64,000 nucleotides of DNA from assembly GCA_021793315.1 (NCBI GenBank), contig JAJYSZ010000004.1, positions 1 to 64,000 of the forward strand, written 5' to 3'. The translations under genes were made by a program, and so were the position numbers. The number at the start of each line of letters is the position of its first letter. Position 1 is the stretch's first letter. Below, piece by piece: positions 29,459-36,813 of the stretch. A model generated the notes under the pieces. That model made no database searches and was not told the DNA's origin. It worked only from the letters and a program-made list of their open reading frames with translations. Source of the DNA: Bacillota bacterium. Lineage in GTDB: Bacteria; Bacillota; Sulfobacillia; JAJZYS01; JAJYTV01.

Positions 29459-30099
29459 TCGTGCTGGTGGCCTGGGTGCTCGTCACCTGGACCGACCAGG
29501 CGATCTGGCCCTCCGTACTGGCCCTTGCCCTGGCGCTGGGCTACCTCGTATGGCGGGAGGGACTGAGCCGGGTGCCTTGGCGGAGCATGCTCGCGCTCGG
29601 CCTGCTCGCCGTGCTGGCCCACCTCTTTGCGCCCGGCGGCCTGCCGCTGCGCCTGCACGAGGGCCTGTCCACCGCCTTGCGGCTCTGGGCTGTGCTCTGC
29701 GAGGGGCAGGTCGTGCTGGGCATCGTCGGCCCGATCGGCCTTGCCGGAAGTCTCGGCCGGCTCGGACGGTTCCTTCGACCCTTCGGCGTCGGCGCCCGCG
29801 ACCTCGAGGTGATGGCGTTCGTGACATTGCGCATGATCCCGGAGACGGCGCGCAGCGCGCGCAGCATCTGGCTCGCGCGCAGGTTCCTTGCGGGACGCTC
29901 GGGCCTGCGGCAGTGGACGGCACTCGCCGGTGCCTGGGTCGCGCAGAGCATGCGCACGGCGGGCGCCCTGGGTGAGGCGCTCGTCCTGCGCGGATTCGGC
30001 CCGGAGCGCAGGCCACCGCGCATCGACTGGCGGGGGCTCGCGCTCGGCTGGCTGCCGCTTCTGACCGCAGCCTTCGCCTTGCCCTGGTGGCCAAGATGA
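29431..30099 (+). CDS. ecfT: ECF transporter transmembrane protein EcfT
   Basis: A 222-residue membrane subunit that couples the ATPases to S components. Several hydrophobic helices are followed by the cytoplasmic coupling helices, whose Ala-Arg-Gly-like motifs appear as IWLARRFLAGRSG and GEALVLRGFGP. TTG at 29431 after GGGAGGTGGAGCG, overlapping ecfA2 by 28 bases. No S component is in the window, consistent with a shared module. Confidence 0.85.
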   Translation: MARKAEAQVIVLVAWVLVTWTDQAIWPSVLALALALGYLVWREGLSRVPWRSMLALGLLAVLAHLFAPGGLPLRLHEGLSTALRLWAVLCEGQVVLGIVGPIGLAGSLGRLGRFLRPFGVGARDLEVMAFVTLRMIPETARSARSIWLARRFLAGRSGLRQWTALAGAWVAQSMRTAGALGEALVLRGFGPERRPPRIDWRGLALGWLPLLTAAFALPWWPR

Positions 30100-30857
30100 G
30101 GTTCGTCGTCGCCTACGAAGGCACGCGATACTGCGGCTGGCAGCTGCAGGCCAGTGAGCCCACGGTGCAGCTCGTGATGGAGACGGCGGTATCCGCGATC
30201 GAAGGGCAGCCCGTGCGGGTGCTCGGCGCCTCGCGCACCGATCAGGGCGTCCATGCCCTGGGCCAGGTGGCGTGGGCCCGCACCGAGCGCGACCTTGCTC
30301 CTGCGCGCTACCGCGCGGCCATGAACCACTTCCTACCCGAAGACGTGCGCGTCCGCTTGTGCGATCTGCCCGGCGAGGAGTTCCGGCCGCTTCATGGGGT
30401 TATCGAGAAGACCTACGCCTACCGCCTCGACCTTGGGGAGGTGGCTGATCCGCGCCTGCGCCGCATCGCCCTCCACCGGCCGGGCCCGCTCGATGCCATG
30501 GCCATGCGGGCGGCGCTTGAGCCGCTCCTGGGCCGTCACGACTTCTTCGCCTATGGCGGGGCCGGCAGCCAACGCCGCAGCACGGTGCGCACCCTCAGGG
30601 CGGCGCAGGTCCTGGAGACGGACGGAGGGCTCGAGGTGCGCCTCACGGCGGACGGCTTCCTCTACCACATGGCCCGCCATGTCGTCGGGGCGCTGCTGCT
30701 TGTCGGTCAGGGGCGTGCGGAGGCCGGGAGCCTTGGCCGGATGATGGACGCGGGACCGCCACCGCAGGGCATGCCCCTGGCACCCGCGCATGGCCTCAGT
30801 CTGCTCGGCATTGCCTATGGCCCGCCGAACCCGCTTGACAGCCGCTACGTCGGATGA
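30096..30857 (+). CDS. truA: tRNA pseudouridine(38-40) synthase TruA
   Basis: A 253-residue enzyme that modifies the tRNA anticodon arm. The catalytic Asp49 stands in [14 protein letters not shown] (usually GAGRTDAGVHA), and the second domain has [18 protein letters not shown] and [16 protein letters not shown]. The ATG at 30096 overlaps the ecfT stop as ATGA. Confidence 0.94.
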   Translation: MRFVVAYEGTRYCGWQLQASEPTVQLVMETAVSAIEGQPVRVLGASRTDQGVHALGQVAWARTERDLAPARYRAAMNHFLPEDVRVRLCDLPGEEFRPLHGVIEKTYAYRLDLGEVADPRLRRIALHRPGPLDAMAMRAALEPLLGRHDFFAYGGAGSQRRSTVRTLRAAQVLETDGGLEVRLTADGFLYHMARHVVGALLLVGQGRAEAGSLGRMMDAGPPPQGMPLAPAHGLSLLGIAYGPPNPLDSRYVG

Positions 30858-30915
30858 CTACCATTGCATTATGCGCCATCCTGGGGATGGTACGTTTCGG
30901 GGAGGCTTGCCCGCT

Positions 30916-31362
30916 TTGCAGCGCACGCTAATGACGAGGCGCGAGGATGTTGTCCCGCGCTGGCACATCGTGGATGCGGATGGAATGGTTCTGGGCCGTC
31001 TGGCGACGGAGGTGGCCGCGGTGCTTCGCGGCAAGCACCTGCCGACCTACACGCCGTCGATCGACAACGGCGACTACGTGATCGTGATCAACGCCGAGAA
31101 GGTGCGGGTCACAGGCAACAAGTTCGAGGACAAGATCTACTACCACCACACCGGTTATCCCGGCGGGATCCGTGAGACGAGCCTGCGCCACATGCAGGAA
31201 CGTTTCCCCGAGCGCGTGATCGAGAAGGCGGTGCGCGGCATGTTGCCCAAGAACCGCCTCGGCCGCGATCTCTTCCGCAAGCTCAAGGTGTACAGCGGGC
31301 CGGCGCACCCGCATGAGGCGCAGCAGCCCACCGAGCTCAAGCTGGGAGGTACGAAGTCCTAA
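30916..31362 (+). CDS. rplM: 50S ribosomal protein L13
   Basis: A 148-residue L13, an early assembly protein. I choose the TTG at 30916, 10 bases after GGAGG: it gives [20 protein letters not shown], which matches the usual beginning of L13; the ATG at 30931 has no ribosome site. Core motifs: [36 protein letters not shown]. The 58 bases after truA hold a small hairpin (CCATCC/GGATGG, 30876-30890) that could be a leader element. Confidence 0.94.
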   Translation: MQRTLMTRREDVVPRWHIVDADGMVLGRLATEVAAVLRGKHLPTYTPSIDNGDYVIVINAEKVRVTGNKFEDKIYYHHTGYPGGIRETSLRHMQERFPERVIEKAVRGMLPKNRLGRDLFRKLKVYSGPAHPHEAQQPTELKLGGTKS

Positions 31363-31751
31363 TGGCGTTACAGCTTTACGGCACAGGCCGACGCAAGAGC
31401 GCGACAGCGCGTGTGCGCCTCGTTGCGGGCAACGGCAAATTCATCGTCAACGGCCGTCCGGTGGAGGAGTACTTCCCGATCAGCACGCTGCAGATGCTCG
31501 TCATGGCGCCGTTGCGCACCGTTTCGGCCGAAGGCCGGTACGACGTGATCTGCCGGGTCGAGGGCGGCGGCGTGGCTGGTCAGGCCGGCGCCGTGCGACA
31601 CGGCATCGCGCGGGCTCTCTTGACCGTGGACCCGGAGTACAGGGTGCCGCTGAAGCGCCTGGGCTTCCTTCGCCGCGATCCGCGCATGAAGGAGCGCAAG
31701 AAGTACGGTCTCAAGGCTGCGCGCAAGCGGCCGCAGTTCTCGAAGCGCTAA
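31362..31751 (+). CDS. rpsI: 30S ribosomal protein S9
   Basis: A 129-residue S9 whose C-terminal tail ([12 protein letters not shown]) reaches P-site t[19 protein letters not shown] and [12 protein letters not shown] are typical. The start shares one base with the rplM stop. Last gene of the ribosomal super-operon. Confidence 0.97.
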   Translation: MALQLYGTGRRKSATARVRLVAGNGKFIVNGRPVEEYFPISTLQMLVMAPLRTVSAEGRYDVICRVEGGGVAGQAGAVRHGIARALLTVDPEYRVPLKRLGFLRRDPRMKERKKYGLKAARKRPQFSKR

Positions 31752-31756
31752 AATGG

Positions 31757-31785
31757 GGCCCCGCCGCAGGCGGGGCCTTCTTGTT
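31757..31785 (+). terminator. intrinsic terminator after rpsI
   Basis: A perfect 9-base-pair stem GGCCCCGCC/GGCGGGGCC with loop GCA, followed by TTCTTGTT. It closes the tuf-to-rpsI cluster; I found no other terminator inside that cluster. Confidence 0.9.
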
Positions 31786-31799
31786 GGGGGAAGGCAAAC

Positions 31800-32645
31800 G
31801 TGGATGCGATCGATCTCGTCGTCTTTGACGTCGACGGCGTGCTGGTCGACGTGCGTGCGTCTTACAACGAGGCCGCGCGGCAAACCGTCGAGCAGTTTCT
31901 CGGACCGCGCGCCGGTGGCTGGCTGACGGACGGCGAGATGGCGGCCTTGCGCGTTGCGGGCGGTTTCAACGACGAGTGGGATGTCGCGGCGGCGGCGATC
32001 TGGGCGCAGATCGGCGGCCGGCGGGATCTCGCTGCGCTGGCGCGTGCGGCGAAGGCGCTGGGCGGCGGCCTTGACGGCGCGGTCCGTGCGGCGGGTCTTG
32101 GGCAGGAGCCGGCGCGCGAGCAGGTGCTCTCGGTGTTTTGCGAGATCTACGCCGGCACCGCCAGGGTTGGTGAGATGTATGGGCGGTCGCCCGTTCTGGA
32201 CGTGGCGCGGGATGGCCTCTGGCAGAAGGAGCGACGCCTCGTGGAGGCGGCGGAACTTCTCCTGCTGCGGGCGTCGAAGGCGATCTACACGGGACGCACC
32301 CTGGGGGAATTGCGTGCGGCCATGGAGCGCTTCGGCTTCGGCATCCACTTTCCGGAGAACTTCTGCCTGACAGGCGACGGGCCGTACCGCAAGCCGGACG
32401 GCCGAGGACTCAAGTATCTCGCGGAGGCCGCGCGGGCCACTCACGTGCTGATGGTCGGCGACAACGTCGACGACTTCCTGACCGTCGAGAGCGCGCGCCA
32501 GCGCGACAGCGCGCGCAGCTACGACTTCTGCGGCATCGTGGGCGGCGCCTTGGGCGACATGGCTTCCGACGTCTTTGCCGAGCTTGGTGTCGAGGCGATC
32601 GCGCCGTCGACGTCGGAACTGCTCAGATGGCTGCGCGACGCCTGA
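31800..32645 (+). CDS. HAD-superfamily phosphatase-like hydrolase
   Basis: A 281-residue HAD hydrolase. Motif I is FDVDGVLVDV (nucleophile Asp and acid Asp), motif II YTGRT, motif III Lys in YRKPDGRG, motif IV GDNVDDF. The long cap between motifs I and II is helical. It resembles the uncharacterised TIGR01548-type HAD family; the substrate is unknown. GTG at 31800 follows GGGGGAAGG. It overlaps the nucleotidyltransferase by 19 bases. Confidence 0.8.
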   Translation: MDAIDLVVFDVDGVLVDVRASYNEAARQTVEQFLGPRAGGWLTDGEMAALRVAGGFNDEWDVAAAAIWAQIGGRRDLAALARAAKALGGGLDGAVRAAGLGQEPAREQVLSVFCEIYAGTARVGEMYGRSPVLDVARDGLWQKERRLVEAAELLLLRASKAIYTGRTLGELRAAMERFGFGIHFPENFCLTGDGPYRKPDGRGLKYLAEAARATHVLMVGDNVDDFLTVESARQRDSARSYDFCGIVGGALGDMASDVFAELGVEAIAPSTSELLRWLRDA

Positions 32646-33766
32646 AGCGGGAGAACCTGCCCGGCCGGCTGCCCGAGCCGGTGAGGTCCGCGTGGCAGGT
32701 TCTCGCGCGCGAAGGTGAGACCTACCTCGTGGGCGGCGCCTTGCGCGACCTCCTGCTCGGACGCACGCCCCACGACTACGATCTCGCCACGTCCCTGCTG
32801 CCCGAACGGGCGAGGGAGATGCTCGGCTGGCCGGCGCGGGCCCTCGACGCGTTCGGGGTGCTCCACGGGCCCGAGGCCGCCCTCGAGGTGGTGTCGCTGC
32901 GCAGCGAGGGCGGCTACCGGGACCGTCGCCACCCCGATGTGGTGCGCTTCGGCGCAAGCCTCGAGGAGGACCTCGGCCGTCGCGACTTCACGGCGAATGC
33001 GCTCGCGCTCGATGCCTCTGGGCGCCTGCACGACCCGTCTGGCGGCCTCGGCGACCTCCGCCGCGGTCTCCTGCGTACTGTGGGCCCGGCAGCCGAGCGG
33101 CTGCAGGAAGACCTCTTGCGCATCCTGCGTGCCTATCGCCTGGCCGCAGAACTCGGCTGGCGGCTGGAGCCCCAGCTCAGGCAGGCGGCACGGCAGCTTG
33201 CGCCGAGCCTGACGGACGTGTCGCCCGAACGGGTAGGCGAGGAGCTTTGGCGCCTCCTCCAGGCAGCGGGCGGCTATCAGCCGCTGCGCTGGGCGGCCGA
33301 GGACGGCGTGCTCGGCGTGGTGCTGCCGTCCCTGCGCCCGACCCGGCCCATCGCGGGGCCTGTGCCGCGGCTTGTGGGCTGGACGCGAGACGATTCTCGC
33401 CAGGCCGCTCTCCGCTGGCGCGCGTTTGCCTGGCCGCGCGACGCGAGGCGCCTCGCAGAGGCGACGCTCGAGCTCCGCGCGACGGTCTCGGGCACGGCGG
33501 ACCGCCGTGTCTGGCGCGAGGCGCTCGCGCGGGCGGGTGCCGAGGCCGCGGATGTCCTGGTGCTCGCCGGTGGCAGCCGGCGCATCGCCGCATTTGCCGG
33601 CCTCTACGGCCGCGAAGGTGTGCTGGATCGTCAGAGGCTCCCCCTCCGCGGTGCGGCGCTCGCGGCGACCGAGGGCCTGCGGGGTGCGGAGATCGGGGCC
33701 CGCGAGGCGGAACTGCTGCGAGAGGTGTGGCGCAACCCGGCTCGCCTGCGCCCGGTCAGCCGCTAG
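32627..33766 (+). CDS. cca: CCA-adding tRNA nucleotidyltransferase / poly(A) polymerase family
   Basis: A 379-residue class II nucleotidyltransferase, most likely adding or repairing the tRNA 3' CCA end. Catalytic domain: GGALRDLLLGR (36-46) and HDYDLATS with metal-binding Asp50 and Asp52; then RRDFTANALALD, DPSGGLGDLRRGLLRTVG and EDLLRILRAYRLAAELGW. The length fits bacterial CCA enzymes without an HD domain. CCA-adding and A-adding members cannot be separated safely by eye. The end overlaps the convergent L,D-transpeptidase gene by 11 bases. Confidence 0.85.
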   Translation: MAARRLKRENLPGRLPEPVRSAWQVLAREGETYLVGGALRDLLLGRTPHDYDLATSLLPERAREMLGWPARALDAFGVLHGPEAALEVVSLRSEGGYRDRRHPDVVRFGASLEEDLGRRDFTANALALDASGRLHDPSGGLGDLRRGLLRTVGPAAERLQEDLLRILRAYRLAAELGWRLEPQLRQAARQLAPSLTDVSPERVGEELWRLLQAAGGYQPLRWAAEDGVLGVVLPSLRPTRPIAGPVPRLVGWTRDDSRQAALRWRAFAWPRDARRLAEATLELRATVSGTADRRVWREALARAGAEAADVLVLAGGSRRIAAFAGLYGREGVLDRQRLPLRGAALAATEGLRGAEIGAREAELLREVWRNPARLRPVSR

Positions 33767-34559
33767 GTTCTGAGACGGCCCGCCTGGAGGGGCCGGTCGG
33801 CGCCAGCTGCGGCGAACGCCCAGGGCCGCGCCGGGCAAGCAGCACAGGCCGGCCGTGGGCGGGCGCGTGATGCCCGCGATCTTGCGTCGGCTGGCTGGAT
33901 GCCTTCTGCAACCAGGGCGGATCGACGCGCTTCGGCGGGTAGAGGCCGAGCGCCTCGTAGGTCGGGCGGTGCACGACGCCGTCCACCCTGAGGCCATGAC
34001 GGGCCTGGAACCTCTCCACCGCCTGCGTCAGCTGGGATGTGTAGACTCCCGAGATCGGACCGGCGTAGTCGCCGGTGGCCAGAAGCGCCCGCTGGATGTC
34101 GCTCACTTCGCTGCCGCGGGAGCCTTCAGCGACGGCGCGCCGAGGCGGCGTTCCGACGATGTCGACGGGCGTGCCCTCCTCGACCCAGGCGTAGACCTGC
34201 TCGACGTCACGGTTGCGCATGCGCACGCAGCCGTGGGACGCGAAATGGCCGACCGAGCCGGGATTGTTGGTGCCGTGCACGCCGTAGATGCCGTAGGGGA
34301 TCGAGAGGCGCATCCAGCGGGTGCCGAACGCGCCGCCCCAGATGGCCTTCTCCGCGATCTGCCAGCTGCCGAGCGGCGTCGGCGTGGATGACTTGCCGAC
34401 GGCGACCGGGAACGTGCGGTAAAGCTTCTGGTTCGCGTAAACGCTCAAGGTGCGGTTGTCTGTGTCGATCACGAGGCGTACGGGCTCTTTCGGACGCGGA
34501 TCGGCGGGCAGGCTCAGGATCGCGGCCGGCGGTGGCACAAGTGCTAGGCAGGGCAGCAA
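33756..34559 (-). CDS. L,D-transpeptidase (YkuD) with peptidoglycan-binding domain
   Basis: A 267-residue exported enzyme that makes 3-3 peptidoglycan cross-links or attaches groups to the wall. TTG at 34559, 7 bases from AGGAGG. A short hydrophobic N-terminus (residues 1-19) acts as signal peptide or anchor. The YkuD domain holds HGTN (95-98) and SHGCVRM with catalytic Cys111. A PG_binding_1 domain follows (GSEVSDIQRALLATGDYAGPISG to VERFQARHGLRVDG). The last 50 residues are a Pro/Arg-rich tail. Confidence 0.9.
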   Translation of the reverse strand: MLPCLALVPPPAAILSLPADPRPKEPVRLVIDTDNRTLSVYANQKLYRTFPVAVGKSSTPTPLGSWQIAEKAIWGGAFGTRWMRLSIPYGIYGVHGTNNPGSVGHFASHGCVRMRNRDVEQVYAWVEEGTPVDIVGTPPRRAVAEGSRGSEVSDIQRALLATGDYAGPISGVYTSQLTQAVERFQARHGLRVDGVVHRPTYEALGLYPPKRVDPPWLQKASSQPTQDRGHHAPAHGRPVLLARRGPGRSPQLAPTGPSRRAVSEPSG

Positions 34560-34690
34560 GGCTAGTCCTCCTGACGTACATCATCCCCGCTAGCGTGTGC
34601 GTCAGGTCAGGCTCCTAAGCCGAGGCGCAACCGGGACTTGGCCGCTCTGGCATGGTGCTTGGGAACCGGCGTGCCGACAGGACCGTGGAA

Positions 34691-34919
34691 GACGACCTCG
34701 CTCTGCCATGTCCGCGTGGGCAGGCCTCCTTCGGCGAAGAGACCGCGCTCCTCTCGTGGGATTGCGTCCGCATGAGCCCCGCCCGGGATGCCGTGCAGGC
34801 CGATCGCTGCCAGGCTCCGGTGGACGCGCACCGCACCGATTGCGCGCTCGAGCAGCAGGGACAGGGTGTGCCGTTGTCGGGGCAGCGCACCGAAACGCGG
34901 CACGATCGCCGAAGCCGAA
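34691..34919. repeat. direct repeat, copy A (about 230 bp)
   Basis: Nearly identical, apart from three small insertions or deletions, to 36538-36778 and in the same orientation. Shared landmarks are CTCTGCCATG, CAGGCCTCCTTCGGCGAAGA, TGCCGTGCAGGCCGATCGC and GCGCTCGAGCAGC. Part of it is open on the minus strand, with the same predicted peptide (RAIGAVRVHRSLAAIGLHG) in both copies, but I do not recognise a gene. Together with the terminator after it, this accounts for the gene-free stretch 34560-35004. Confidence 0.85.
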
Positions 34920-34960
34920 CGCTCTGTTCAAGGTTTTTGTGGGCAAGTACATAAGATTGG

Positions 34961-34985
34961 CGGCAACGCCGACACGGCGTTGCCG
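34961..34985 (-). terminator. hairpin after the island lipoprotein gene
   Basis: A perfect 11-base-pair stem CGGCAACGCCG/CGGCGTTGCCG with loop ACA, 19 bases beyond the stop of the lipoprotein gene on the minus strand. The following T-run is weak (CCAATCTTA), so it is a probable terminator only. Confidence 0.6.
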
Positions 34986-35004
34986 TATCGTAGTGTGGTC
35001 AGGA

Positions 35005-36015
35005 TCAGGGACCAGTCCCTTCGCTTTGGATCTTCCACATCGACGCCCCCGGAGGGCGAGCCATCACGTAGAACATGTACTGAAGCCCGTTGCCCGCGAG
35101 GGTCTTGGGCGGGAAGTTGCGCCAGTGCGGCCACAGCGCCACGCCGAACTCCTGCTGCGTTTGCGGGTCCGGAGGGGTCACGCCGGGAAACTGGCTGATT
35201 CCCATGGGAACCAAGGCGAGCAGAGGATCCGGACTCGTGGTCTGCTGGGGCTGCTCGTAGTAGGTGGCGAGCAGCTGAGCTCTCTGAGCGTCCGACAGCG
35301 ACTGGTCGTTCATCACTGCGAACATGTTCTCCAGGGCCCGCTCCGCTGTAAAACTGCTGTTGTTTGGAACTGCGTGAGGAGAGTAGTAGCCTTTCTGGAT
35401 CAACCATGACAGGAAGTCGGTTCCCGCGAGACTTTGAAAGGTTTCGTCCCTGGCGGAAACGAGAAACTCAGGCTGCGCTGTGTACCCGCTTTGTTGGCCC
35501 CACATACCTGCTACCTGATCGTTTTTCTCAAGGCATACATAGCCAGCCATGCCTTGCCGCCCACCAGAAAGGTCGACCTCTGTGACTGTGGTGCCCAGAT
35601 ACCCGGTGAGCGGATATCCTACGGCGGATGACAGGAAGTTCTCGTAGGCCGCCTGCAATGGAGACATGTATGCTCTTTGAGCTGAAGCCACCCCCTGCAC
35701 CTCGGGTCCCCCTGTGAGCATTGGGGAGAGACGGACCTTCCTCCATGAGGGGGCGCTTCCACTGACGGACTCTGGTAACGAAAGACTCTGCTCAGGTACG
35801 CCCACAGCTTTTAGCGCTAGCGCACAAGCCTTGGATGCCTGATCTGGGAACGCCGACGTTGCGGTCGTTTGCTGTTCAGTAGGTGTGGAGACAGCCTTCG
35901 ATTTGATCACCTTCTTTGACGCCAAGCTATGACCGCATCCAGCATTGGCGATAGCGATTAGCGCCACGACAATGACTATTTTAGAACCTCTCACTTTCGT
36001 CACATCACCTTCCAT
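35005..36015 (-). CDS. hypothetical lipoprotein inside the repeat-bounded island
   Basis: A 336-residue exported protein I do not recognise. A hydrophobic segment ends in lipobox ANAGC; then a Ser/Thr/Lys-rich linker, a folded part with four-plus Cys (KACALALKAVGV, AGYVCLEKND), and the motif-like stretches FGVALWPHWRNFPPKTLAG and QYMFYVMARPPGASMW. Base composition is visibly more AT-rich than its neighbours, especially near the start, pointing to acquisition from elsewhere. The ATG at 36015 is preceded by GGAG; a GTG at 36003 is an alternative. The frame is open upstream into a transposase remnant without a stop codon. Confidence 0.6.
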   Translation of the reverse strand: MEGDVTKVRGSKIVIVVALIAIANAGCGHSLASKKVIKSKAVSTPTEQQTTATSAFPDQASKACALALKAVGVPEQSLSLPESVSGSAPSWRKVRLSPMLTGGPEVQGVASAQRAYMSPLQAAYENFLSSAVGYPLTGYLGTTVTEVDLSGGRQGMAGYVCLEKNDQVAGMWGQQSGYTAQPEFLVSARDETFQSLAGTDFLSWLIQKGYYSPHAVPNNSSFTAERALENMFAVMNDQSLSDAQRAQLLATYYEQPQQTTSPDPLLALVPMGISQFPGVTPPDPQTQQEFGVALWPHWRNFPPKTLAGNGLQYMFYVMARPPGASMWKIQSEGTGP

Positions 36016-36149
36016 TTCCAGCATACTCCATTTATTTAGGGGCTCAAGTCTAAAGTAGCCTGTTCGTTGTAGTGAACACCGTGGGCAGGTGGCTGTGATC
36101 CACAAGACGGTTCGCAACCGCCGAACGCGGCAGCATCCCATGGAATCTT

Positions 36150-36438
36150 GCCGCTGGAACCAGACCAGGTAGTTCGGCAGGTACTTGGTGCTCACGCCGT
36201 CGAAGGGGTTGATCCAGCGCTTTAAACGGCTGTGGTAGGCGTTCACGTTCTTGAGGTGGTAGAGACCGTACTTCTTCGCTCCCCGCGTGGCGTTCAGGAC
36301 CTGCAGCGGGATCTGCTTCGTGCTTGCGTACTTGCGGTAGCCCGCTGCCGCATCGCTGCAGAGTACGCAGTCATGCAGGACGCCGTCCAGGACGGTCTCG
36401 ATCTGCTGCGCTGTCACGTGCCTGCGACCTCTGACTCT
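36150..36438 (-). pseudogene. IS1595/ISXO2-type transposase remnant (C-terminal part)
   Basis: About 96 residues match the end of an IS1595-family (ISXO2-like) DDE transposase: RGRRHVTAQQIETVLDG, CSDAAAGYRKYA, and the conserved YHLKNVNAYHSRLKRWI through GVSTKYLPNYLVWF. The N-terminal two-thirds is missing; direct-repeat copy B begins about 100 bases upstream in the reading direction. Beyond the fragment the frame reads ITATCPRCSLQRTGYF, which looks like a stray piece of a zinc ribbon, and then enters the lipoprotein gene. No inverted ends or target duplication are obvious. Confidence 0.75.
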
Positions 36439-36537
36439 GAAACTGTGGCTGCTTGCCGGTCGCGCGCGACGAGGACGCAGACCTGGTGGTGGCTGATGCC
36501 TCGGAGCGGTGCCGAAGCACCCCTGCGGCGGGGTTGG

Positions 36538-36778
36538 CGACGACTTCGCTCTGCCATGCGAGATTGCCCGCGTGGGCAGGCCTCCTTCGGCGAAGAGACC
36601 GCGCTCCTCTCGTGGGATTGCGTCCGCACCGCCCGGGATGCCGTGCAGGCCGATCGCTGCCAGGCTCCGGTGGACGCGCACCGCACCGATTGCGCGCTCG
36701 AGCAGCGGAGCCAGGCTCCCCCCAGTGTGCCGTTGCCGGGGCAGCGCACCGAAACGAGGCACGGTCGCCGAAGCCGAA
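36538..36778. repeat. direct repeat, copy B (about 240 bp)
   Basis: Second copy of the repeat at 34691-34919, same orientation. It differs by about 8 extra bases after CTCTGCCATG, 6 fewer near the GTCCGCA position and about 9 extra after GAGCAGC. With copy A it brackets the lipoprotein gene and the transposase remnant. Together these account for the gene-free stretch 36016-36813. Confidence 0.85.
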
Positions 36779-36813
36779 AGCGAGCAGGAGATTGTCGTGG
36801 AAGCTCCCGCCCG

